The notes beneath the pieces are model-generated. The model ran no database searches. It was not told the origin of the DNA and worked only from the letters and a program-made list of their open reading frames with translations. From the NCBI RefSeq assembly GCF_020906515.1, contig NC_085850.1, positions 2,852,001-2,916,000 on the forward strand: a stretch of 64,000 nucleotides of DNA, in the 5' to 3' direction. The DNA is from Vanrija pseudolonga (Eukaryota > Basidiomycota > Tremellomycetes > Trichosporonales > Trichosporonaceae). Position numbers and translations under genes: made by a program. Shown one piece after another: positions 12,677 to 24,362 of the stretch (positions within the stretch are counted from its first letter, which is position 1; each line of letters opens with the position of its first letter).

Positions 12677-14375
12677 ATGGGAGAGCTGGAGTTCCTTGCT
12701 CGGATCGCATTGAACGACCAACACAAGGATCTTAGATACTGCACTTCATCCCCACCACCACCACCCCCGCTACCGACACTGCAACAACTTGGCTACTACA
12801 GCCCCACCAGCAGTAGAGGCAGCAGCCGCTGCGGCAGGGACTCGGCGTCGCCTTCACCATTCTCATCCCCCGCCCTCTCATACACGACGGCGTCCACCAC
12901 CACCATCACCACCCCGAGCAAGCCGACCCGTCGCGTCCTTTCCACATCACCGCAGCTACACCACCACCCTTACAAGAGTAGAAGCACACCCGTTCCTCGC
13001 AAAATGGTAGAGTGGGACGAGAATATGCGTCCGTACCACCCCTTTAGGTCGCGTTCCATGCCGCCACCACCACCACCAGCGCCACGACCTCATTCACCAG
13101 GCTGGACACAAAACTGCTTCTACCCTGCTGGAACCACTGTATGGTATGCTGGAACCATATGGCGATGTGACGCACCGCATACAAGCGGAGCATTAGCACG
13201 TGAGGTGAGTGCGGCGCGCGGTGGTGGCGTTGCGCAGAGGCGGAGGCGGAGGCGCGTCCTACCCCTGTCCGGACCTTATCTGACACACATCAGCCACCGG
13301 TCAGTCCACACCTATGGAGCCCAGCATACCCTCCTCCCTCAAGCAGTCATCGACCGCCTTCGCCATACGACCTCTCTACACGACCGAGGATCGGTGCGAG
13401 CCTGTCACCAGGTCTGGGTCGCTCAATGTCCGTCGGAAGTTTCACTTCGTGGGACAGTGGCTCTGGAATCGAAGGTGCTCGTGACGCTCGTGCGCGTCTC
13501 ATGGCACTTCGAGAGGACCCAGAGTTTGCCCGCGATCGCTCCTACTTGCGTGACGAGCTGCTCGGTGCGCGTGTTTGGCGCGTGGGCGGTGTTGGTGCCT
13601 TTGCGTACGCCGAAGACACCGAGGTCGAGCGCGTACGTCAAAGCGCGTTCCGCGAGTACACGGCCGACAATGGTCGTGAAGACTGGTTGCATGCTGCGCG
13701 CGCCCGCACCGCTGCCTATGCCAATGCAGAGGCCAACGGGGGGATCGTGCCTCTATTGCGTTGGGTGATTGTCGAGTCGTGGGCTCCAATCCCACACGAC
13801 GCACTCCCGATTGGACACGAGGAGGACGGACACGTTCTGTATGCTTCTCGCGTCTGGTTTGATGGGGGTCTTCATGTCGGCAAGTCAGTGCCGAAAAGCG
13901 TGAGAGAACGGGCGCCTTGCTGACACAGCCGCAGGGCGGGAGACCACCTGGCGGTCCGTTGCGCGACTTCGGTGGGAGGGCGCGTGCACTCTGCCCCGAC
14001 ATTCGAGGTGCTCTGCGGGTCCCTCGACACGGTCGAGTGGGTCCCCGTTGAGCCGGGTCAGCTAGCTGTATTCCCTGGCCTTCAGCCCGTGGAGGCTGGG
14101 CGCCAGAGTGACGGCCGCGCCATCTTCGTTGCCAGAGCAGAACACCACAGGTGAGTTGGAGTACCCGGATTTTCCAAAGGCAGCGACTAACATTTCCCAG
14201 GAGCGTACAGCCTGGTAGTGAGTCTAGGAGAGGGCCCCAGCCTCTCGTAACAGAACACTGACCAGTATCAGACTGCCTCGTAGACGACGATCACGCGAGC
14301 ATCCCGTACGAAAGCAGAGAAGACCGCCTCGAGAGCTACGAAGTGCTCACCTACGCGACAACGCACCGGCGCTAG
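12677..14375 (+). CDS. protein with a CBM5/12-like module and two DM9 (DUF3421) repeats
   Basis: Five exons: 12677-13204, 13294-13883, 13935-14150, 14201-14217 (17 bp), 14272-14375, giving 484 aa. All joins keep the frame, and four introns of 89, 51, 50 and 54 bp have GT...AG ends. Residues 1-140 are Pro/Ser/Thr-rich with no clear signal peptide. Residues ~143-187 (CFYPAGTTVWYAGTIWRC, then HTS and a final W) look like a small chitin/cellulose-binding CBM5/12 fold. The C-terminal half holds two DM9 repeats: one with IPHDALPIGHEEDGHVLYAS and GGLHVGKAGDHL, ending APTFEVLCG; one with WVPVEPGQL, SDGRAIFVARAEHHRSVQPG, ending SYEVLTY. DM9 proteins in animals include mannose-binding lectins, so sugar binding is a reasonable guess. 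The last two splice joins restore the expected PG...YEVL pattern, which supports the model. Confidence 0.75.
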
Positions 14376-16178
14376 ACATCTAGCATGACCTGTGTGACAT
14401 AGTGCAACAGTGCAACCCAGCACACCCACAAAACGTAAAATCACCCCACTCTCCGACGCCACCAGCGCACGGCGCGCCACCGGCGCGGGCAGGGTAGAGG
14501 CGCCCACCGCAAAACTTCGGCAGCGAAGGGGCGCCGATTGGACCTTTCGGCTTTAGATGGTTTCTCCGCACCACATAGATAATGGAAGTATGCTTGGGCC
14601 TGTTCCCAGGTGACTTCGCGCAGTGTCGTATCGTCAACAAAGGCGGTTTCGCCGGCGAAACTGCAGTTGTAGACGGATGGGAGGGGCAGATAGTCACCAT
14701 TCCGCCACACGACTCAATAATCCCCTAGACTTGGATACCATGGACCAATGTCGTTGCAGAGAGAACGCCGCAGGGGTTGTACTTGTTCCAGCCACCTCGT
14801 GGTGGTGACGGGAGATAGCCAAGAACAATGGTGGAGTGAGTGGGCACTGAATCCGACGGCGTCACTCCCAAGCGTCGTCTGCCACGGCTACGGCTGTAAG
14901 GCATTTACGGCTCCCAGGTGGGGGGAGGTGCTAGTTTTCCCCACCTGGAAGTAGTTTGCTCGTTCCAAATTATCGCCGTCGACGGGAGGGCCAGAACAAC
15001 GCGGGTTGTCGCCGGGTTGCAAAAGGCGGCGTGCCGTGGACGTCGGTTGGGTCATGGATACGGGGAGAGGAAGAGTGTGGGGATCTACCTGTGGAGCGGG
15101 AGAGAGAGCACGTCGCCGCAGCCAAGTCGCCAGGTGATGTAAGTGGCATTCGGCCAGCAGTGTCACAGAACTGGCCACAGACGCAGAAGGAAGGGCGGAG
15201 GAGGTGGGGCATTGGAGGAGGGGGTTACATGTGGCTGGCTGTGCAGGTGTGTCGCCCGCACACAATGTGGGCGGCGTGGGGACCTGGTGGGGTTTGCGCA
15301 GCACTGCGGCAGGTCGAGAAACGCGCGCTTGTCCTCTCGGAACGACCATGGCGATCAACTAACAGCCGGGGTTGTGCCCACCGCTTGCAGATCGCCTCGG
15401 CCCCCTTCGCCCCCCGCGCCCAGACACATGCCGAAGCTATTCTCGAACTCATAGGCCACGGTAACGGTACGCACAGCCGCGGCTGCGATGCCATGATGGG
15501 CAGTACCGCTTCCGTGATGGCTTTGAAACGCTGGCTCCCACGCCGCGCGCGGGGCGCAGATGATGGCGCCAGCACTAGGGGTATAGGTAGGGGCAAAGCA
15601 CCGGGGGCTTGACGGATATCAGCGGGGTGTGCGCAGGTCATCAAGTTGTGCTGTGCCGGGGACACACTAGAGCGGCGCTAGGTCTTTTGGTCATGCCAAT
15701 AAACCGAGACTTGCCGACGAGGTGACGTGCTGACACACTGCATTCCGCCAGAGTGGAGTTAGAGCGCATACAAGCAAATGGGGTTGGAACGGCAAGAGAA
15801 GCATGTGCTTGGGGGCATGGCGGTTGACCGAGTTAGGGAGAGGCGACTGGGTCCCCCCCATCCCCCCCACCCCCCCACGAACTCACTCCACCCATGCAAG
15901 AGCCACACTCCACGACCAGTGCGCCCCGTACTCGCAGCCTGTCACCACTATGCATATGATCTGACCTCCTCACCCCACAGTCACCCCATGAACATGTTGA
16001 CCAAAGCCGCAGCACCTGATGGCAAGACGCTTTGACCTCTGGCGGCGGTGCGAAGGCGCTCGTCAGCACGCGCCACGACGCCGCCGCTGTTCACACCCCC
16101 GTCTGCCCGACCCAATCACTTTGACCTCGAGCGAGAGCTTCCAACTTACACGTCGACCCAACTCACATACTGACTATC
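14376..16178. other. intergenic, no recognised gene
   Basis: Several overlapping frames exist (plus 14956-15612; minus 14441-14710, starting MWRNGDYLPLPSVYN), but none is recognisable. The 89-aa minus frame near 14.5-14.7 kb has a protein-like stretch (ETAFVDDTTLREVTWEQAQA) and could be an exon or relic. The last 150 bp are the probable leader of the next gene. Confidence 0.4.
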
Positions 16179-17553
16179 ATGGCGAGCTTGACCGAGCATT
16201 TACCCTCCTCTGCATCGGCCATACCGACATCCGCCGTGGCGACTGGGTCTGCATCGTCTGCTGCCGCACCCACGAGTTCTGGTGCCGTTGTGACCTCTTC
16301 AACGGTCGGGAGCTCTACGGTCGCGACAACCACTGCACCTTCAGTGTCAGCGACAACCACCAAACAGCTCCCGACCGCAGTTGACTCTACCGATGATGGA
16401 GGTGACTCGACCACCGCCTCGAGTACCGTTCACAGCACGAGTCTGTCGTCGACAAGCGGCTCGAGCACGAGGGTGCTGGGACCGATTTCAACGTTGGGCG
16501 CCCCACCGACCAACACTGGAGCTGCGGCACCCAGCAACGGCGGATCAAGCGTCAACGTCGGCGCTCTAGTAGGCGGTATCCTTGGTGGAGTCGCCGGTGT
16601 CGCACTACTCCTTGTGGCGCTGTGGTGGTATCTCAAGAAGAAGCAGGCCGAGGATGACGACCTTTACTTTGCTAGCGGGGGCATCGACTCTGGTCCGTTT
16701 GGCGATGGCGGCACCGGCGGGAGACGACTCGACCGCAGCTCGATATACCAAGACGACGGACCGTGGGCGGGAAGCAAGGCTAGTCACGACACTGGACGCT
16801 CGAGTGTGAGTGCCCGAGCCTCTGGGAGGCGGTGTCATGGTGCCATCTGTGCAACGCGCAACTGACACCCGTTCCCCCCTTTCTCAGCCTCTGCCCCCTG
16901 GAACCGACCCAGATGCTGTTGCACTTATTGGTCTTCAGAGCAACGACCCGTACGCACAGCCCCGGGGCGGGGGATACGGAGGAGGCTACGGTGGTGGCTA
17001 TCCTCCGCCACAACGGTGGGACGTGGAGCGCGGCATGTCAAGCCCAAGCCCACAGCTACTCGATCCGTCTTCTTCTCGCCCTGGCTCGAATCCGTCTCCG
17101 GTTCCCAAGGACTACACAAATATCATGCACGACTCCGATGTCCACGGCGGCGCAAACTTCGCACCGGCGGTGGCGGCAAAGCCACAGCCCTACCACAACC
17201 CCTGGGAGGCGTCGTCGGCAGCAACCGGTGCATCATTCCGCGCCCCCGACACGCTCAGTACGCACCACAGCATCCCCGGCGGACCAGGTCTCACGACGCA
17301 ATTTACTATCAGATCATACGACGCGCGGGCAGGCGTAGGCAAGCTTGCGGCAGCGGTCGGAGCGGGAGGTGGAGGTGCCGCCGGAGGCGACTCCACCAAA
17401 CACGCAACCTCCACCACCTTGGCGTTGCCGCCCAAGTCGTCGCCCACCCCGCCGCCCATGTACCAGCCCTCAACGTCGCTCACCGCCCCCGTGCTTGTCG
17501 ACTTTAAGCTTAGCCCCATCGTCGAGCACCCACCAGCTGGGAGGCCGTGGTGA
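16179..17553 (+). CDS. Ser/Thr-rich single-pass membrane protein, copy 1 of 3
   Basis: Two exons, 16179-16805 and 16888-17553, with an 82 bp phase-0 intron (donor GTGAGTGCC, acceptor TTCTCAG); 430 aa. Residues 1-125 are a Ser/Thr/Ala-rich, probably O-mannosylated ectodomain without Cys or a classical signal peptide. A membrane segment lies at ~127-152 (VGALVGGILGGVAGVALLLV) followed by a KKK stop-transfer. The long cytoplasmic tail has a Gly-Tyr run (GGGYGGGYGGGYPPP) and ends in GRPW. The layout resembles fungal wall-stress sensors or Skg6/Axl2-type proteins without a WSC domain. Two neighbours share the layout, and the 24.4 kb copy also ends in GR-W. A donor-like GTGAGC overlaps the stop region at 17549, so an alternative C-terminus cannot be excluded. 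Confidence 0.7.
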
Positions 17554-20500
17554 GCGCAGCGTGCTGGAAGAGCGATGCATGGTTAGCGCCGGAGGTGGCC
17601 GGCCCGCCCGGCCCACCCGCCGGAGGTCGCGCCTTCCTTTCTGCATCACCTCCCCGCGCCGGGCCTGCCCCCGTCATATTCGGGGGCCAGCTTGTCGTTG
17701 CACCGCCGAGATTACCGGCGCCGCCGTCAACGACGCAACCCTGCATTCCCACTCCACCTACGCCTCACCCTAAGTGTGTACATCTCCCCCGTGCGTATCG
17801 TATGCATATGAACGAGCTTGTTGCAGTTTTCCGGGAATTCAGGCAGGAACAGCGTCGATGATTTGCAGGCCCCGCAAATCCAGCAACAACCTAGTCGACG
17901 TGCCGTGTGACGTGATCGTGACTGCCGATCACGGCTGGTCCTCACCATTGGGCCACAGCTTCCACTGGGAACACGCAGATCGGCCCCACCTTGTCTTAAT
18001 GGGACCGACGATCATCCTTGGCGCCGCTCTCGGTTCCCCAAGTTCACCCGCAGACAACTCTCGACTGGCCACCGACGTCACTGACGCCGTAGGTGACTTG
18101 CACCCCGCTCAGTGTCCTCCATCCACTGCATCCACCATGCCAGTGTGCATACGTGACCGCACAGGTAACATACCCGTGGGGCAGTCCACATCTTGGCGTC
18201 ACCTCATCGTCCTGAGCCCCGCCGAACCCGGCATCACCAAACAGACGGGGACCCCGTGTTCCTGAGTCACAACCCAATACTTCCTGACAACCACCCCTGT
18301 TTGCCGACAGCCGCCGTCACCGCTGCTGCCGCTCCCCGGTCCGCTCTACGCCCGCTCGACAACGCCGTGTTGAGCACATCGGACTGCATGAGGTTGGGTG
18401 AGTAGTGGCCGTGAAGCACGGAGTTGCCTAGTTGGCATGGTCTTGTTTACACTGACACCATCCAAAATGTCAGATGAGAGTCATGGGACCAAGGTCAGGC
18501 GAGCAATGATATAGACGCAGGGTGCAGTGGGGGTGCTCATCCAGTGACCCCGGGTCTCGATGCGGTCCGTGAAAGTGGTCTCATCAACGACAGCCAGACG
18601 AGCGCCGTGAGAGCGATCGCCACTGACCAGGACTTCGACCTCCGGCCCGAACTGGGCTCAGGCAGTGACTTGATGCCCAGGTCGGAAAAGGTGTTGGAAA
18701 GAGGGCCGCGAATGCTTCACAAAGACAGGCCAGGAAGGTGAGTGAATGGTTCTGAGGGGAGGCGTCTGACAACGCCAGAGTGTCTCTGGCTGTTCCGGAG
18801 CTCGGTACCTCTGCTCGGCGCAGCGCGAGGAACACTCCATGGTGTCACCAGATTCAGTTTGCTCTGGTTCTCGAGATCTCAGCCTACCCAACTTTCCAAG
18901 GAGCAAGACGTCGCGCGGGACAAGCTTTACGCGTGACGGATGCCACGAACTGCAAGATCCAAGCCTCGAGGTAGCTCCGTGCGCTGCTCGACATCACACC
19001 TACCGAAGGGGAGTTGACAAAAAATGTTCGACGAGGGACTTCTCCACGGCGAGAGGCTGGCGCTGTACAAGTCCCAGGAGTGCTCACGGGTGGTTTGACG
19101 GACAACCCAAGTCGAGCCCGCTGGTAGCCGTCGGACTTTGCCAGTTGTCGTCCGCACGGACCAGGCTTTAATTCAGATTTGGAAGCCAGGAACTTCGCTG
19201 GGTGAGCTGATTTGGGACGCATGGCATGTGTGCTGACACGATCCGGCGTACTTGCTAGGAAACCACAGGAAGCAGATGATCCAACGACCGAGAAGACGAG
19301 GAGTTCGCGAGGGGATGGCGACGGCGAGGTGTTCTCTGCAGCCTCTTGCACAGTTTGCGCGGGAAAGAACTGGATGGTTGGTTCAAGCGGTGCTTGTGCT
19401 GCCCGAATTGAGACAAGCGAAAGAGCATCCAAATGCCATGCTCGGTGGGGAAGTCGCGTTCATATGGTCGGCAGCGAGGGCGAGATGTGGCCGGGCGGGA
19501 GGTGAACCACCGCCGGTGACCGTACGACCTGTAACCAGCGTCGTTGTTGACGAAATAAATGCTGCGGTATGTCCATCGTGAGAAGTATCGGCTCACACGT
19601 TGCAGAAGCAAAGAGGTATGTGGCGTCGGTGGTGTAGGCAGCTCGGAGTCGTCGCGGCACACCGCTGGGAAGAGTGCGTACGCTTGTGAGCTCGGCCAAC
19701 GCGGCGCAGGTACCCCGCAGACAGCGGGACGATGGCGTACGGGGCGGTACGTGCGTCGTGCTCTTCCCCGAGAAACTGTAAATCGCCCACTTACATGCCA
19801 CCGTCAGTAAGAGTCGACAAACTCGTCGGGATGGCCACCTGTACCGAGGAGGTGCGCAGTGGAGCGCCCTTGTCACCCCCGTGGAGTGGAACTGCGGATG
19901 CGCAGCAGCGAACAGGCGACGCGCTTGACAGCCTCCACATCGCTGGTCGCTTCGTACACGAGGAGATGAGGGCGTTGCCACTCAAGAGAACTCACCGTCA
20001 CCGACAAGATCTGTGAGCCGAGGCTGAATTCTCTTGGCGACAGCGCGGAGACAGCCAAGCGACTCGGCTCGAGAAGGCTTCTGGCCACGCAGAAACAGCC
20101 GAACGTGCAAACAAAACTCAGTTACTAACCCGCCCGTGGGCTGGCTGCGCGCAGATATTTTGGGTGGCAGGGATGCAGCAGCGGTACGGTGGTGAGCACC
20201 GCTTCGGACTTGGTATGAATGGTCGCTCGGCTCGGAGTTCAGCCCGACGCCCGACGACGCCCAGCCAGCGCCATCTCGGCATTTCATCAGCTTTCTGATG
20301 TTTGTCCTCAATTGCCTCGGATGCGCTCATTCACGTTCGGTCAGCCGATCGACGAGCGCCACCTCATATCTATGGCGCCGCGCGCAGCAGCCTTCGTCGG
20401 AGACAGGCGACGACACTGATGCTTTCGGGGTCCGTCAAGATTAACTCGACTCGCAATGTCCATCTGCGTGCCTGTGTCGCCCACAACGCCATTGACATCA

Positions 20501-21838
20501 TCCGTGCGGCCCTCGGGTCCAGCTGCTCGCAAAAAAAGTTCAAGACTGCGCGTATCAGGCAGGGAGTAGAGCGATGCTTGGGACGAAGCTAGGGTGGGTG
20601 GAGGGCCAAGGTTGAGGGTTGTAGGGTGCAGGGCGTTTCGGTGACTCCAACACGGTCACGTGAGGGCTCCAAACAAACATCGAGGTGGGTGGGGTCGTTG
20701 GCGCGTCGGCGACAACTACCGCTGGAAACAGCGTGCCCACGCGCACACACGCACGCATACCCACCTCGATCGGGTCAGACTAACCTCTCCTCCTCGTGTC
20801 GCCTCGTGTTGCGCGACGCAAACATTACGGCGAGCTTACGGCGCGACGCGTCCATCTCGCCTCATCCATCGGTGCCCTCGTACACCCCAGTACCTGAGAC
20901 TGAGACTTCCTGGAGCTTCCAATGCCCTCACTGAGCTTGTTTGCTGCCGTACCACTCGCCAGAAGCAAACCTTGACGCTTGTGCGGGTGCAAGCAAGGGG
21001 CGCGAAGCGAAGTGTTATTGGCGCGGCCCACACGGTGCGCGTTTGCATGCACACGGACGGACGCGTACGTCAGAGCTAGCGCATCCTGCGACTCGATCTC
21101 GTACTCGTGCTCCTGGCTTCTCCTGTACTAGCGGTTAGCGATCTGTATTGGGTGTTTTTGGCTGCAGTCATGCTCCTCTGCGCAGGGTGATGATGCCCCG
21201 GAGCCTTTTGGAAAGTGTTTCAGTTGAGGGGGCAAAGGAGTGGCAGAGGGAGGGCATCAGGACGGAACCCTGCAAAAGCTGGTCGCGGCTTGCTGCCTTG
21301 TGAGCAGAGACACCTCGCCGCCTTTACCCCGCTGTCCCTGGCCGGTGAACCTGAGGGCAATCCCTGGATTAACAACATGAACCTTTACAACCAGGAGAAG
21401 CAGCGCAGGAGAACAGCGACCCCGCAGTGCAACCCGCCGCAGCATCGGCGGTAAGGAATGGGTCGCAATTCTCTCGTTGTTGATCACAACACAACAACGT
21501 AAGGGCGGCCAACAAGCAGCAGCGAGCGACCGCCGAGCGACCACCGCCGCTGCCGTCTCCGCCGCTCTTGCTGCGTTGGGCTGGGTCTGATGAAATGGGC
21601 AGTGCATGTCCGTTTCTGTCATTGCACTTACCAGTCCGTCGAGCTGATCATCCATCCTACGAGGTCCGCAACGTCACGCACCGACCTCCGCCGACATTGA
21701 CGAACGACGAGGCAGCCAGCCACCGCTTGACCTAGCCTCCGTCCGCTGTCCGGAACAGCACCCAGCAAATCTTCAGCAGCACTCGCTGGCGTGCCCACCC
21801 ATCCCCCTCCCCGAGTTTCCCGCCGCCCATCCCCGAAA
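17554..21838. other. 4.3 kb intergenic, possible unrecognised gene at 18.5-19.8 kb
   Basis: There is no family match. On the plus strand two well-formed intron signatures occur: 18738-18778 (GTGAGT, CTGAC, CCAG) and 19202-19258 (GTGAGC, GCTGAC, CTAG). The second joins two open frames in phase (…IQIWKPGTSLG to NHRKQMIQRP…) followed by a protein-like stretch up to VVVDEINAA. The opposite strand is also open for 182 codons (18884-19432), so strand and gene status are unresolved. The remainder shows nothing I can support. Confidence 0.3.
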
Positions 21839-22696
21839 ATGGCCTCCTCCCTCCTCGTCGCGCCGTCAGACTACTCGGAGCCAGTGAGCATCACGCTCTC
21901 GCCGTCGACGTCGGTCCGCGCCTTGAGTCCCGGCCCAGCTCCCACCACCGCCGGAGAAGGGCACAACGGCAGCAGCAACTCTGGGTCCAGCAATAAGGAC
22001 ATTATCGGCATTGCGGTCGGTAGCGCCATCGGAGGCGCGGTCGTCCTCGTCGGCCTGGGAATCCTCTTGTGGGTTTGCTGTCGGCGGCGACGGCTCGACC
22101 GCTCCGACTCGGAGCAGTCCATCGCCCACCACGGACGCAACAGCAGCAGACGCGGAGCGCCGTCAGCCCTCACGCGTTCCAGCTTTGGCAGCTCGTACCC
22201 CTCTGGTCTCGTCGCTCCCGAGCCGCGGTCACTCAAGAGTGTTTCGCCTGGTGGCGCCGTCTCCTACGTCTCGCAGCCGACCGGGTCACCATCAACCCCT
22301 TCCCGCCCCCACAGGCCAGCGCGATCGCTCCGCTCGTCGCTGGGCATTATTATCCCCGACTCTCCGCCGAGCAAAATCCGGGTCCCGCCGCCGCACGTGT
22401 CGGTCAACGGAGGAGTCGACGAGCTCGACTCGGCCCCGCAGCTCGCACTGCCCATGTCGATGGTGCAGCAGCACCCCAACGCGTCGCAGAGCTCGCTCGT
22501 GACGCCCTCAGAAAAGTGGCTTCACGCGTCCCCGCGCAGCGCCAGCGGCAACACGTCTCGAAGCAGCCGAAGCGCGAAGCGGCTCGGCCAGGCGCGCCTC
22601 GGAGCGCCATTGTTCCAGGATGGGACGGAACAGCAGACCCCAGTGACACCGCCGCCCAGAGCAGCGAAGCGCAACTCGCGGTTCGTCCAGGTGTAA
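21839..22696 (+). CDS. Ser/Thr-rich single-pass membrane protein, copy 2 of 3
   Basis: A single exon of 285 aa; start at the ATG at 21839 (AAAATGG context) after a CT-rich leader. The short ectodomain (1-54) is rich in Ser, Pro and Gly. The membrane segment ~55-80 (IIGIAVGSAIGGAVVLVGLG) has the same GxxxG-type small-residue pattern as copies 1 and 3 and is followed by CCRRRR. The cytoplasmic tail is basic and Ser-rich with PPHVSVNGGVDELD and ends in RNSRFVQV. No enzymatic domain is visible. A surface sensor or adhesion role is inferred only from architecture. Confidence 0.65.
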   Translation: MASSLLVAPSDYSEPVSITLSPSTSVRALSPGPAPTTAGEGHNGSSNSGSSNKDIIGIAVGSAIGGAVVLVGLGILLWVCCRRRRLDRSDSEQSIAHHGRNSSRRGAPSALTRSSFGSSYPSGLVAPEPRSLKSVSPGGAVSYVSQPTGSPSTPSRPHRPARSLRSSLGIIIPDSPPSKIRVPPPHVSVNGGVDELDSAPQLALPMSMVQQHPNASQSSLVTPSEKWLHASPRSASGNTSRSSRSAKRLGQARLGAPLFQDGTEQQTPVTPPPRAAKRNSRFVQV

Positions 22697-24362
22697 GGAA
22701 GGAGGGGGCAGAGGCTTGAGTAGCGCGAACATTGCGGAGCGACGCGACCACGCGCGCCCGACGTCATAGACCCGACAGTGTTGTAACTGGTACATTGATA
22801 CATAAGTCATATCGCATGTGATGGCTATCGGCAACGAACTGGGGCTTGGGGTGTTCCTGGTGCCATGTGGTACTGCCGAGGTGGGATCGGTAGGATGGTG
22901 GGATCAGTGGGATGGGTACTACTGGTGCTCGAAGAACACGACGGGGCCGGCTGGCGGGTACAATCCAGGTGTCCATAGTGGGCTTCTTGGTCTGCCTTTC
23001 TTGTTTGGTGGCTGCCCAAGGCACAGCGCGGGTGTCACCAAGGACCATCTTTGACCGCGGACCGATGGAAGTGCTCGGCACGGCGTCGGGGTGGCGCCAA
23101 GTCAAGCGCACGCTAGCTTGTCGACGGTGCCGTCGGGCGATCCGTTCGTGACATCCTGATCTTGGAACACCACATGTATCGGCGAATGCTTGCTCCATCT
23201 GCGACGAGACGCGTCGCGTCGCGTCACCCACCCGGGCCGTCATGTAGCAGCATTGTTTCTTCGTCGTCAGTGGCGGCGGCATGGCGCACGGACAGACGCG
23301 CGTCCTCCGCCCGCCCCTCGCCCCTCGACAGCCGCCGACGGGGCTAATTTAACCATGACACAACGACAGTTAGACCCATCTGTCTGTTTGTTTCGGAGCG
23401 CTCTTGCTCTTGACACACACCCGCACGCCTACCCGAGGTCTCACGCTGAGACGTGAGACGCGGCCCCGAATGGGTCTGCCCGATGGACACGGTGAGTCGT
23501 TTGGCCGTGCCGCCGAGCCTGCTTGGCGGGGAACTGGGGTGCTGGGTGGCACGCTCAGTGTCACGCCGCGCCGTGTGTTGATTGCACCGTGCCGAGGTGT
23601 TACCTGCATCGGCCAGGCCTGGACCCCGTACGCGTTGCCTTTCCTGGTGTTTTCGCCCCGTCTGACAGTGGAACGTCGCTGATGGATGCCCGCAGACTGC
23701 CAGCCCTCTGAGAAATGGTGAAACGAGGGCAGGGGCAACAGTCACGTAAGCCGGGTACAGCCAGGCGCGAGGCCAGAGGCGCGCGTCCAAAGTGGCCAGT
23801 CTTGTCCTCCCAAACTGAGGGTATCCGAACCTTGTTGATCACTTTGAGCCGGGGTGTGGGGGGGATCGCACAACTAACAAGTGCTGCTGAGCCCAAGCAA
23901 AACGCAAGCAAAGCGCAAATGTGCCTGCATGCAAACCGGTGGACTGTCCCATCCATCAGACGCTCTCGTCGCACAGAGACGAAACAACGCCGCCAGCCCG
24001 CGAAGGGACAACTGGCGTTGCACCCTCTGCTCGTCCATTACACCTTGTCGTCGATGAGGCCGGTTTCGTCGTTTGCCTAACTGTTCTCATCAACACGTCT
24101 CAGAGTCGTTTCGTTCGTCGACATTGCCGTCTTCATATCCTCGGTTCATTTAAACCACCACCATCGTACTCCCCCCCCCCCCCCCCCCCCCCTTTTCGAC
24201 GTCTCCGCTCCTCCGCGTACGATCCAACCTTAACACCCAATCGATCTCCCTCCTCGAACAGCACCCCCTTACAGGAACCCTGTGCCTCCTCCTCCTCTCG
24301 GCGTACGCGTTCTCTGTTCGACTCTACATCTCGTCTTCGACAGACGAGCAAACCCAGTCGCA
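22697..24362. other. intergenic and long leader of the next membrane-protein gene
   Basis: No coding frame is supported. The 3' part contains a 22-base C homopolymer (24171-24192) and a CT-rich stretch to the ATG at 24363, which looks like a long 5' leader. Confidence 0.5.
24171..24192 (+). repeat. C22 homopolymer in the leader of membrane protein 3
   Basis: Twenty-two consecutive C bases lie about 170 bp upstream of the start codon of the gene at 24363. The length may vary between strains or be affected by sequencing error. Confidence 0.9.

Noticed and set aside
13765-13805. tRNA T-arm-like hairpin (GTGGG...CCCAC)
   Set aside because: Lies inside a DM9 coding exon and has no matching acceptor, D or anticodon arms.
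17774-18265. 163-aa plus-strand frame
   Set aside because: No family resemblance, mixed composition, and no promoter or intron support.
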